DNA of 41,444 nt, taken from the NCBI GenBank assembly GCA_018062105.1, contig JAGOSV010000017.1:1-41444 (forward strand), given 5' to 3'. Shown here piece by piece: positions 16,386-24,195 of the stretch. Each line of letters starts with the position of its first letter. The stretch's first letter is position 1. Position numbers and translations under genes: made by a program. The notes under the pieces were generated by a model that saw only the letters and a list, made by a program, of their open reading frames with translations, was not told the DNA's origin and did no database searches. This stretch comes from Sterolibacterium sp. Lineage in GTDB: Bacteria > Pseudomonadota > Gammaproteobacteria > Burkholderiales > Rhodocyclaceae.

Positions 16386-18437
16386 CTACAACGGCAACAC
16401 CCCGGCCTCAACCATCTGTCTTGCATCGCCCAGGGCGGCTTGTTCCAGCTGGCTGCGTTGCCTTGCCTGCGCCAGCAGGGTGTCACCTTCCATCAAACCG
16501 TGCGATTGACAGATCGGCAGCAGTTCATGAATGACCTGTTCACGCTGGGTCTGGAACTTCGTCAGCATGCGGATGGCTTTTTCGCGCTGGCCGGCAAGCC
16601 CGAGAAACATGGCACTTTCCAGCAGGTAATGCGCCATTTCCAGACTGTTGATGGCGGTATCGAAGCGGGTTCTTGAGACCACATTGGCATCCGCCAGATG
16701 CAGGAACGCCAGAATGAAGCCCCAGGGGCCGGGATCGTTGTGATGAAGGCGATTCTCTGCGCGCGCGGCCCAATCCTTCAACAGACGCATGGCCTGTGCT
16801 TCATGCGTGGCCCAGGCGCAGGCGGCCAGGGCACGCAACAGATAATCGGTACTCGCCTTGGATTGCACCGGCTTTTCGGTCGGAGTTCCTTGCAACAAGC
16901 GCAGGACTTCATCCGCCAGCCCGTCTGTTTCATCGCGGAGCCCGTCGTCTTTCCACAGTTCCCAGGCACAGTGATAAAGCAGTGCGGCCAGTTCGCGCTG
17001 ACCATCACCGGCTTTGGGTTGCCTGCGCTTTTTGCGTAACGCGTTGCACCCGCTGGTAATTTTCCCTTGCCGTGCAAACACTCGCGATTGCCAGTCCAGA
17101 CGCTTGAACTCGGCACTGCTTGACTCTTCAGCCGTCGGATAACGACAAAAACCATGCCGTTCGATCGCGCTGGCTGCGGCATCCGGCAGGTCCATGTCGA
17201 TCAACAGATTGGCCAGACTCCCCCAGAAAACGGCAGCTTGCGGCGTATCACTGTGCAGGGGTTTCAAACCCCTGGCCAGATGGCACGCCATTTCGGCATA
17301 GCGGCCAAACCGTCGCGCAGCACTGGCGAGGGCATGACAAGCCTGCGGGCTATCCGGCTCGATCAGTTTCTGCTGCAGCACGGCCATACGCTCATGGTCG
17401 TGTTTTTCGGCCAGCCAAAGTAGCTGCGGCCCCAGATGCTGACGGGTAATGTCCCAGGTTTGCGGTGCATCAAAGATCGCGCAGGCTTGTGCAAATGCCT
17501 CGGCACAGGTTTCGTCACCCAGTTCGGGAGCCGACCTGTGAGGACGGGCATCATGCGCGAGCGTCCAGCTCAGGTGATTCCAGACCGCAGAGGGCGAGCC
17601 ATCCAGATTCACCTCGCCACACAGGGACAGACTACGCGCATCACCTTCTGCCAGCGATGGACAAGTGGCCAGCCAGTGCGCCAGCTCGCCCTGTTTTTCC
17701 GGGAACTCCCGCCGCCATGTAGCCCAACTTCGGACGAAACTGCTCATCGCCGGTGCAGACAAATCGCCCCTGGCAACAACCACGGTGCGACAACCCTGCT
17801 GCAACAGATCGTCGGCCAGTCGGTGCATGGCCCCTTCCACGTTACAGGCGAGCAGCCAGACCCGCGCCGGCATGGGCTGCACACGGGGCAACTGAAAAGG
17901 CTGTCCAGCCTTGTCGTGCAAGCCATCAACGCGACCATGGGCCACGATGAACAGCTCTTCCAGTACCGGCAATTCCTTCGCCAAACCACTATGGCGGCAT
18001 GGCTTGAGCTGTCCACTTCTGAACTCCGCCTGCAATTCGCGCAGAAAATCGTATTCCGCTTCCGGAAACAAATTGAGCAGGCCGGCTGACTGTATTGATG
18101 ACAGGGATCGCGCAGACGGCAGAGGATCGCTCCAGGCCGCACGACGTACGATCAGGAATTGCTGGGCCAGCGGCTTGCCTGCCAGATGGAGCGTTTCCCA
18201 GGGCAGGCTCAGCCAATCCTCCGGCAGGGAAGACTCCAGCAGCAACAAGGGGCGCGATTGACCCGGCACACCGCATTGAGCAAGCTGCGGCAGGAATTCC
18301 TCAAGCCGCTGCACCTGCGGCGGCAGGGGCGGCAGGGGCAGTTGCAGATGCACCGACGGCGTCAGCAGATGCAGCGTGTTGCCGCATTCTCCGGAAACCG
18401 TATGGAGGGCAACGAAGTCCGCCCGGTTATCCATCAT
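16386..18437 (-). CDS. CHAT-domain protease with helical (TPR-like) C-terminus
   Basis: In this 683-aa protein, residues 60–265 look like a caspase-like CHAT domain. The entry segment is LPEDWLSLPWETLHLAGKPL, the catalytic His is in ELFIVAHGRVDG (His167), and the catalytic Cys is in ARVWLLACNVEGAMHRLAD (Cys198). QQGCRTVVVARGDLSAP follows. Residues from about 300 to the end are all-helical and Ala/Leu-rich with TPR-like periodicity (e.g. AVFWGSLANLLIDMDLPDAA). CHAT proteases cleave partner proteins when triggered. It is the last gene of a four-gene operon and overlaps the upstream gene by 4 nt (ATGA), so it is probably made in step with it. The upstream 401-aa protein and the sigma-like protein are the natural substrate or partner candidates (inference). 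The role could be defence, stress or programmed cell death. Confidence 0.75.
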   Translation of the reverse strand: MMDNRADFVALHTVSGECGNTLHLLTPSVHLQLPLPPLPPQVQRLEEFLPQLAQCGVPGQSRPLLLLESSLPEDWLSLPWETLHLAGKPLAQQFLIVRRAAWSDPLPSARSLSSIQSAGLLNLFPEAEYDFLRELQAEFRSGQLKPCRHSGLAKELPVLEELFIVAHGRVDGLHDKAGQPFQLPRVQPMPARVWLLACNVEGAMHRLADDLLQQGCRTVVVARGDLSAPAMSSFVRSWATWRREFPEKQGELAHWLATCPSLAEGDARSLSLCGEVNLDGSPSAVWNHLSWTLAHDARPHRSAPELGDETCAEAFAQACAIFDAPQTWDITRQHLGPQLLWLAEKHDHERMAVLQQKLIEPDSPQACHALASAARRFGRYAEMACHLARGLKPLHSDTPQAAVFWGSLANLLIDMDLPDAAASAIERHGFCRYPTAEESSSAEFKRLDWQSRVFARQGKITSGCNALRKKRRQPKAGDGQRELAALLYHCAWELWKDDGLRDETDGLADEVLRLLQGTPTEKPVQSKASTDYLLRALAACAWATHEAQAMRLLKDWAARAENRLHHNDPGPWGFILAFLHLADANVVSRTRFDTAINSLEMAHYLLESAMFLGLAGQREKAIRMLTKFQTQREQVIHELLPICQSHGLMEGDTLLAQARQRSQLEQAALGDARQMVEAGVLPL

Positions 18438-19639
18438 GGACGGGGATTCAGCTCCAGCCTCAGCGTCTGGCTGTCGGTAGCCGACAGCACCAATGCCGTG
18501 CTGCCCTCATCCCAGCTCAACAGCACCTTCTGACCCGGGGGCAGCGAATGGCTTTCTTCCACCAGTTCCCCACGCATGACCTGAACGGTAATGGCCTGCT
18601 GACCGATCGCGCTGACCTCCATGCGGCCATAGCGTTTAGCGTCGTAATCCTCCAGACGCAGGCGTGCCAGGTCTGGCCAGAGCAAATCCGGCACTTCGTC
18701 GCCGGATTCTGCCGACGTCGAATCGCGCATGGCCACGGCGACCTGCGGTTGCGGCCAAAGCTGCGCCAGTTGCCGCGCTGCACTATCCATCAGCTGACGC
18801 AGAAAACTGCCGCGCACACCCTGCGGTACAGTCGCCAGCGCACGCAAGGCCAGCCGCGCTGGTTCGCGCACGGCTTCGGCCGCCTCGAAATAGATGGACT
18901 GATAACGATGACGCGGGTCGTTCTTGCCACCCAGCGGGCTGCCGGTCACCACCTGCAAGCCTCCCAGAGTAGAACGCATCGCCACCCGCCCCGGCCAGGG
19001 TGCGATGTCGGTGGGGGCCTCCGTACTGACGAACTCCGCTGCCAGCGCACGAACCGCCTGCAGTGCGGCGGGAGGAAGTACCCCCACCACGCGGTTTGCC
19101 ATGGGCAGATAAATCCGCACCGGGTTCCAAAGCTGCACCATCCCAGCTTCCGGATCAAATTGCGCTTCATCCTCCTGCAAAACGGCATCCCACCAGCTTG
19201 CATAATCCGTCTCACCAGCAACCAGCCAGCCGTGCCAGAGGGTTTCTTCTTCAGCCGGCGCATCCAGCAGGACATGAAGAGGTGACGTCAGTACCGCATC
19301 CAGAGCCTCGGGCTGCGGTGTCACAATCTGCGTCACCCGCACAATCTGCCCGGCTGCCGGAGTTTTTTCCGCAGCCAGCGGCAGCGCAGCCACCCGCTGA
19401 CGGATCAACGCCTTCAAATGTGCTGGCATGGGCAGCGGCTCGGCTACGGCCTGCACTTCTGCTGCAGAAGAAGACTGCAAATCCTGATATCTCGCCCACT
19501 CGGGCGACTCGCGCACCGACGCTGCAATGGCCGCACTCGTCTGACCCCGTTCGACGGCCTGGATCAGACCCTCGGAAATACCAAGATGGCGTCGCTCGAT
19601 CTCCTCGAGGGCGGGGTGTAAAAAAATGGATGGTTTCAT
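18434..19639 (-). CDS. Unknown 401-aa protein between sigma-like and CHAT genes
   Basis: I do not recognise a family. The start is ATG 19639 (MKPSIFLHPALEEIERRHLG), which overlaps the upstream stop as ATGA; the longer frame extends into that gene. The N-terminal 90 residues are helical and resemble in size an anti-sigma interaction region. The central part contains two repeated Trp-rich stretches (LWHGWLVAGETDYASWWDAV, MVQLWNPVRIYLPMANRVVG). The C-terminus is beta-rich (YGRMEVSAIGQQAITVQVMR, VLLSWDEGSTALVLSATDSQ). No signal peptide or membrane span is visible. Position and coupling suggest it acts with the sigma-like and CHAT proteins, perhaps as an inhibitor or protease substrate. That is inference only. 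Confidence 0.6.
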   Translation of the reverse strand: MKPSIFLHPALEEIERRHLGISEGLIQAVERGQTSAAIAASVRESPEWARYQDLQSSSAAEVQAVAEPLPMPAHLKALIRQRVAALPLAAEKTPAAGQIVRVTQIVTPQPEALDAVLTSPLHVLLDAPAEEETLWHGWLVAGETDYASWWDAVLQEDEAQFDPEAGMVQLWNPVRIYLPMANRVVGVLPPAALQAVRALAAEFVSTEAPTDIAPWPGRVAMRSTLGGLQVVTGSPLGGKNDPRHRYQSIYFEAAEAVREPARLALRALATVPQGVRGSFLRQLMDSAARQLAQLWPQPQVAVAMRDSTSAESGDEVPDLLWPDLARLRLEDYDAKRYGRMEVSAIGQQAITVQVMRGELVEESHSLPPGQKVLLSWDEGSTALVLSATDSQTLRLELNPRP

Positions 19640-20412
19640 TGGAGGCACTCCTGTTGTTCTGCCCAAGTCAACGCCTCCAGACAGAGAATTTTCAAAATAC
19701 CGTGAATCACATGCACATTTTCCGGGAGAATCTCGACTCCCAGGGAGCGCACCCAGCGGCCCAGCAAGGTCCCATCAAAGCCCCGGTAATCCGGCTCGCG
19801 CCAGTTGAAGCCGAGCTGCTTCACCTTATAGGCATAAGACTTGATGCCATACTGCTGCGCGAGCGCACTCATCGGCACCGCCTGCTGCGCATCGGGGCAA
19901 TAAGAATACGCCACCGACAGACGCACCCAGTCCTCGCTCCCCTCTAGCCAGCGTCCCGCAGAAGCCGCCACCGCATCATGCTGCAGGCCCGATTCACGCA
20001 TGGCCTCATCGATCAGAGAAGACGAGGAAAGCAAGGACGCCCCCTGTTCGATGATGGAGGTTGCCTCGTCTTCCGCGCCATCACCACGATCCAGAAGATG
20101 CTCCGCCTGCTCGAAAGAGCCCCGTCGCGTCTGGGAATCCAGCTTGTCTTCCAGAAATCTCCGGTAGAAAAGAGACAATGCACCGGCATGGTGACACTGA
20201 CTGGCCAGATCAAAACGAAGAACCTTCTCGCTGAAATACTCATGGACGTAATCTTCATGTTCACCGGGCAGGCTCGCCAGTATCCTGGGTTTGTTCGCCT
20301 TCAACACACCGGTGACGATCTCGTAGAGGCGCGTCCATTCCGCCTCGTTCAATTCACTGCGCCGTGCCCACAGATCGCACAGCTGCGCATCGAGTTGTTG
20401 ATCAATTTTCAT
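19636..20412 (-). CDS. Sigma-70/ECF-like regulatory protein
   Basis: This 258-aa protein has residues 50–100 that resemble sigma region 2: EDYVHEYFSEKVLRFDLASQ followed by ALSLFYRRFLEDKLDSQTRR, the pattern of a region 2.1–2.4 helix ending in basic residues. Residues 180–215 form a possible helix-turn-helix (VPMSALAQQYGIKSYAYKVK, then QLGFNWREPDYRGFDGTLLG) where region 4 would lie. The similarity is distant and the protein is longer than a usual ECF factor. It sits 2 nt after the MazF-like gene and overlaps the next gene by 4 nt. A sigma factor coupled to a protease operon is the most interesting reading; a non-sigma helical DNA-binding protein is the main alternative. Confidence 0.5.
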   Translation of the reverse strand: MKIDQQLDAQLCDLWARRSELNEAEWTRLYEIVTGVLKANKPRILASLPGEHEDYVHEYFSEKVLRFDLASQCHHAGALSLFYRRFLEDKLDSQTRRGSFEQAEHLLDRGDGAEDEATSIIEQGASLLSSSSLIDEAMRESGLQHDAVAASAGRWLEGSEDWVRLSVAYSYCPDAQQAVPMSALAQQYGIKSYAYKVKQLGFNWREPDYRGFDGTLLGRWVRSLGVEILPENVHVIHGILKILCLEALTWAEQQECLQ

Positions 20413-20414
20413 AT

Positions 20415-20816
20415 TCAGTACCGTGACTTGAGCCAGTTGAGCAGCTCGATGCGATGCGGTTGAGCAATCATACCGATCGCTTTCTTCTGCAGCGATGCTG
20501 GATCAATGAGTTCATAGCGGTAATAGGCAAGACTGTGTGGCTTGTCCTTGACTTGATTTACCCAAGTCACTCGCTGCTTTTCATCCAGATCGAAGAATTC
20601 TGCCGAACCATGCTGATCACGGGTAGTGCAGGGCAATACCACCAAGCGTTCACCATGCCGTTTTATGGCCACAACCGGGCGCGATGGTTTGGGTAGCTTG
20701 CGGTTGCTGCCGAACATCAGTGCGCCTTGGGGACAAACGTAAACAAAGCCGTCGGCCACGCCGGCCTCTTTGACTGAATCGGGCAAATCGGGGGTCTTGT
20801 TGCCGGGTCTGAACAT
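20415..20816 (-). CDS. Small MazF/PemK-like protein heading the sigma/CHAT operon
   Basis: In this 133-aa protein the central RPVVAIKRHGERLVVLPCTT, followed by RDQHGSAEFFDLDE, resembles the beta-barrel core of MazF/PemK-type proteins. RVTWVNQVKDKPHSLAYYRY and a C-terminal helix come next. The resemblance is weak and the toxin catalytic residues cannot be verified. AAGGAG eight bases before ATG 20816 supports this start. It is the first gene of the four-gene minus-strand operon and is divergent from the 63-aa gene. It could be a toxin, or a binding module of the operon. Confidence 0.55.
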   Translation of the reverse strand: MFRPGNKTPDLPDSVKEAGVADGFVYVCPQGALMFGSNRKLPKPSRPVVAIKRHGERLVVLPCTTRDQHGSAEFFDLDEKQRVTWVNQVKDKPHSLAYYRYELIDPASLQKKAIGMIAQPHRIELLNWLKSRY

Positions 20817-20966
20817 CGGCGGAGCTCCTTGTGAATACAGGGTTTCTGAATGAAAGAATTCTGCCAGAAAAAAGTTTTATGTTTTTTTTCAAAACTCGCT
20901 CGTCTGAGGTGTTGCATGGGTGAAGGCAACACATTCTGCTCACAACTCACAAGAAAGGAAGTCATC

Positions 20967-21158
20967 ATGACCATCGAAAAAGCGATTGCCCTGGGCCTTA
21001 CCGGCGAAAAACTCTCCCGCGAAATCACCGTGGACGAACTGGCGAACCAATCATTCAGCATCGAGCGCATTGCCCTGGCCTACCACGAACCCGCCCTATG
21101 GGAGCGCACCACCCTGAATGACCGTGCCCTGATCATGCTGGCCAGAGCAAACGAATGA
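20967..21158 (+). CDS. Small hypothetical protein (63 aa)
   Basis: This 63-aa soluble protein starts MTIEKAIALGLTGEKLSREI with AAGGAAG upstream, and it ends ALIMLARANE. No family is recognised. Its stop codon overlaps an ATG (GAATGA) that begins a copy of the first ten codons of the 324-aa gene at 22394. This suggests the two genes were once translationally coupled neighbours, before the Fic cassette separated them. Confidence 0.55.
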   Translation: MTIEKAIALGLTGEKLSREITVDELANQSFSIERIALAYHEPALWERTTLNDRALIMLARANE

Positions 21159-21180
21159 ACACCCACACCCAATTCACCGC
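21153..21180 (+). repeat. 28-bp direct repeat, left copy flanking Fic cassette
   Basis: The 28 bases beginning GAATGAACACCC and ending AATTCACCGC are identical to 22392–22419. This copy contains the start of the 324-aa gene (MNTHTQFTA) followed within two codons by a stop, so it is a dead gene start. Confidence 0.92.
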
Positions 21181-21187
21181 ACCCTGA

Positions 21188-22003
21188 TTACGACGCCAAT
21201 CCGCTACCGTGGCGACGGCCTTCCTCTGGCGGCGGCAAGAATGTCGCGGCATCCGGGTGACACTGGGCAAGGAAGACCATCATCTCGGTGGAGTCTTTCG
21301 AGAGATAGAAGCGAACCATCTTCTCGTTGAATTCCTGCACCTTCGCGGCGGGTACACTGATCGCGTCGATGCCGTGCGACATCAGTACCCCGTTCATCAT
21401 GAAACGTGACGTGCGCTTATTCCCGTCGAAGAAGAACTGCTGCAAGGCCCCAAACAGAAAGAAGGCAATGGCTTGCTCAAACGGTTCGCACTCCTGCAAG
21501 GCAGCCACACCCTCGCGGAACACCCGGTTCAACTCGGGCGCACCAGGCAGGGTCCGCCGCGGTGTATAGCGACCACATTCACCCAGCCCCACATCCGGCG
21601 TGTAATTTGTCTCCTGGCCTTCACCACGGAACACTCCCCATTCCAGAGCTTCCTTGCGAGCAACAATACCGTTCAGCTCCGTGAATACTGGCTTGGAGAG
21701 TTCAAACTGACTGCCCTTGACCATCGCCAACAGACGCTTGGAGCTTTCGGCCAGATTCAGGATTTGCTCCTGATCGGAAATCCGCCTTCCGCCGATCGTC
21801 ACGCCATCCAGCAGCGTTTTGACTTCCGGAAAAGTGAAGGGATTGCCCTCGAGCACTGAAGCGTCCCACACAAACTCCGGCAGCATCTTATGGAATCGGA
21901 AACAGACACGTTCCAACGAATGAGAAGGTACGGAAGTCGGTACTGCCGACCTGTCCCATCGGAATCCAAGCGCATCAAACAGAGTCACGTTGTCGCACCT
22001 CAT
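21188..22003 (-). CDS. Fic-domain protein with catalytic His replaced by Gln
   Basis: This 271-aa Fic-fold protein has an inhibitory-helix-like motif near the N-terminus (DASVLEGNPFTFPEV, resembling the S/T-x-x-x-E-G-N pattern) and then Fic helices. The active-site loop is QQFFFDGNKRTSRFMMNGVL, where the usual HxFxDGNxR has Gln in place of His. The rest of the loop (Phe, Asp-Gly-Asn, Arg) is kept. The C-terminus (GIDAISVPAAKVQEFNEKMV) is characteristic of a subgroup in which I recall the His being naturally absent. Fic enzymes usually transfer AMP to target proteins. Without His, either this activity is lost or another chemistry is used. It lies alone, opposite to its neighbours, in a cassette bounded by a 28-bp direct repeat. 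Confidence 0.82.
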   Translation of the reverse strand: MRCDNVTLFDALGFRWDRSAVPTSVPSHSLERVCFRFHKMLPEFVWDASVLEGNPFTFPEVKTLLDGVTIGGRRISDQEQILNLAESSKRLLAMVKGSQFELSKPVFTELNGIVARKEALEWGVFRGEGQETNYTPDVGLGECGRYTPRRTLPGAPELNRVFREGVAALQECEPFEQAIAFFLFGALQQFFFDGNKRTSRFMMNGVLMSHGIDAISVPAAKVQEFNEKMVRFYLSKDSTEMMVFLAQCHPDAATFLPPPEEGRRHGSGLAS

Positions 22004-22391
22004 CAGTCATTGAACACGGCCAAGTGTTTGCCGCCACCACACCGCTCAACCCCATTGCAATCGACGCAAAAGCATGTCGCGCAAACGCGGCAAACTCATC
22101 ACCCAACCTCGCCTGATAACTTCAGCCGAAACTAGCCGCTCATTCGGATGAGAAGCGAAATACCGTTCCGTTCGCCAGCCTGTCACTGTACAGTGAAGTA
22201 ACAAGGTTCAAAACACCGTTTTCCGATTTTATGATGACGCGACGCGCCTTGGTTCGTCGCTGTCTCGTCTCGTCACTGATTCATCATTGGCACCCACTTT
22301 GGCATCCACACGCTTTTACGGATTATCAAAATTCCATGGGTTTTTCAAAAAGCCATCCGCTTGTGGCGTTGAACGGATACCCCAGGAGGAA
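22004..22391. other. Non-coding interval upstream of Fic and of the 324-aa gene
   Basis: No convincing gene is present in these roughly 390 bp. The segment is divergent between the Fic gene and the 324-aa gene, so promoters for both should lie here. The right end carries a strong ribosome binding site (AGGAGG, 22384–22389) for the gene at 22394. No RNA gene or clear terminator was recognised. Confidence 0.5.
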
Positions 22392-22419
22392 GAATGAACA
22401 CCCACACCCAATTCACCGC
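22392..22419 (+). repeat. 28-bp direct repeat, right copy flanking Fic cassette
   Basis: Identical to 21153–21180. This copy forms the functional start of the 324-aa gene (ATG 22394), preceded by AGGAGG. Confidence 0.92.
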
Positions 22420-23368
22420 GCCACAAATCCTGAACACCCAGCGGCTAAACCAGTTGCAGGAAGAATTGCGCTTTGCCCTGGGGCGCACCGATTCCGCCGA
22501 ACTGCGTGAATGGGCGCAGGCGTCCGCCCAAAGAACAGCCACTCTGGCGATGCGACGCATCAGCGGGCTGGCCAGGTTTGTCTGGCAAGTGGGCCAAAGC
22601 GGCTGGAAAGAACTGGCCGATCTCATGCGGGCGATGAATGATGGCCAGGGCAGCCGCCATCTGGGCAACCGTACCGCAGCAGCCATTGATGGCTCGCTGG
22701 ATTTCATGCGTCTGGCGGCCAATGTATTGAACCACCTCACCCGCGCCCTGATAGACCGGCCCGCCGAAACCGCACCCCAGGTTCTGGCGGCCTTTCTCGG
22801 CTTCTATGCCGGCTCCGGTGGGCTGGATGGTGATGGCGGCATCCCCGACCTCGATCTTCTTGCCGGCATCGACGCCCACCGCTCCATCCTGACCCACTCC
22901 ATCCTGGCCGGCATCGTGGCCGAAAGCCTCCTGCTGGCCACAGTGGATCTGGCTGGCCGGATTCATGGCAAGCTACCGCACCACCGCGACCCGCTCTGGG
23001 ATCAACTGGCCAAACACGCCAGCCCTGCCATGCACAACCTCATCACAGGCACCAGCAGCGGCATCGCCTATCACCTGCTCGTAGATGCCTGGATACAACC
23101 CGCCCCCTACCACGACCTGCCTTTCACCATGCCCATGGAATCACACCAGACCCTCATGGGGGCCAATGCCGCGGCCGAAGGATTACATGCAGGCAGACGG
23201 ATGGGCGATGCCATCAAGGGCATGAAACCCTTCACCGTAGAGCATGAGCAGCCACCGAAAAACACCACGGGGCAGCAGATTGTCGAAGGCATCGGCGGGC
23301 TGTTTGATGATGCGCTGGAAAGTGCCCGCTCTGCAGCAGACTGGCTGAAGCGGCAATGGCGTGGCTGA
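22394..23368 (+). CDS. Unknown 324-aa protein with His-rich conserved core
   Basis: The family is unknown to me. The N-terminal 130 residues are helical. The core at about 145–265 contains [54 protein letters not shown]-like helices and [20 protein letters not shown]. Its several His and Asp residues, including HRSxxTHS and HxLVDAW, are reminiscent of membrane-associated metal hydrolases. Residues 185–205 are moderately hydrophobic. The C-terminus is amphipathic and basic ([12 protein letters not shown]). The start is fixed by AGGAGG upstream. It lies upstream of ssb on the same strand with a 235-nt gap. Confidence 0.6.
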   Translation: MNTHTQFTAPQILNTQRLNQLQEELRFALGRTDSAELREWAQASAQRTATLAMRRISGLARFVWQVGQSGWKELADLMRAMNDGQGSRHLGNRTAAAIDGSLDFMRLAANVLNHLTRALIDRPAETAPQVLAAFLGFYAGSGGLDGDGGIPDLDLLAGIDAHRSILTHSILAGIVAESLLLATVDLAGRIHGKLPHHRDPLWDQLAKHASPAMHNLITGTSSGIAYHLLVDAWIQPAPYHDLPFTMPMESHQTLMGANAAAEGLHAGRRMGDAIKGMKPFTVEHEQPPKNTTGQQIVEGIGGLFDDALESARSAADWLKRQWRG

Positions 23369-23603
23369 AGCATGCCGCTGGATCATGTCGGGAAATTTCA
23401 AAATCCGCCCACGGCCGTCGTTGAACGGACAGAGTCTGTCGCAGACTGCCACTCACCTTCACCCACCTTCACTCACCTTCATACGGCTGATCGCGCATCG
23501 AACCCATACCAAAGACAGGAACCCAGCCCCATCCCGCCATCCCGCCATCCCGTCGAAACTGACGAATTCCTTTCATATCATCCGAAACGCACTGGAGCAC
23601 ATC

Positions 23604-24068
23604 ATGGCCTCTGTAAATAAAGTCATCCTGGTTGGCAATCTCGGCAAAGACCCGGAAATCCGCTACACCCAGTCGGGCGAGCCCATCGCCACCCTCGCCG
23701 TCGCCACCCGTGACCAATGGAAAGACAAGGCCAGCGGCGAAAAAAAGGAATCAACCGAATGGCACCGGGTCAGCCTGTTCCGCAAACAGGCCGAAATCGC
23801 CGAGCAGTACATGAAAAAAGGCAGCCAGATCTACATCGAAGGCTCACTCAAAACCCGAAAATGGCAAGACCGCAATGGCCAGGAACGCAGCACCACTGAA
23901 ATCGTGGCCAGCCATGTCACCCTCCTCGGCCGGCGACAGGACAACGCCGCTCCTGATGAGCCCATGCCTGCAGAACCCGCGCAATATGCAAACCCCGAGC
24001 CTTCCACTCACACAATCGATGAAGCCTCGGCTACTTCATGGCAGAACGACGAATATCCCCCGTTCTGA
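23604..24068 (+). CDS. ssb: Single-stranded DNA-binding protein
   Basis: In this 154-aa protein, residues 1–105 form the SSB OB-fold: [54 protein letters not shown] and [21 protein letters not shown] disordered linker and the acidic C-terminal tip DEYPPF follow, a variant of the usual DDIPF partner-binding tip. ATG 23604 is the start that begins the domain exactly. SSB binds single-stranded DNA as a tetramer and recruits repair and replication proteins. Lying just before a helicase gene, this may be an island copy rather than the chromosomal housekeeping copy. Confidence 0.95.
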   Translation: MASVNKVILVGNLGKDPEIRYTQSGEPIATLAVATRDQWKDKASGEKKESTEWHRVSLFRKQAEIAEQYMKKGSQIYIEGSLKTRKWQDRNGQERSTTEIVASHVTLLGRRQDNAAPDEPMPAEPAQYANPEPSTHTIDEASATSWQNDEYPPF

Positions 24069-24195
24069 ACCAGGATGGAGCGAACGCATCGCAGGCAACG
24101 CAACCCGCGCCAGCTTATGCAATACTCATGGCGATACTTATGGTTTTGTGTCAAACAACTACCAGGCGGATGCCTGCCCAAGGAATGCCCAAACC

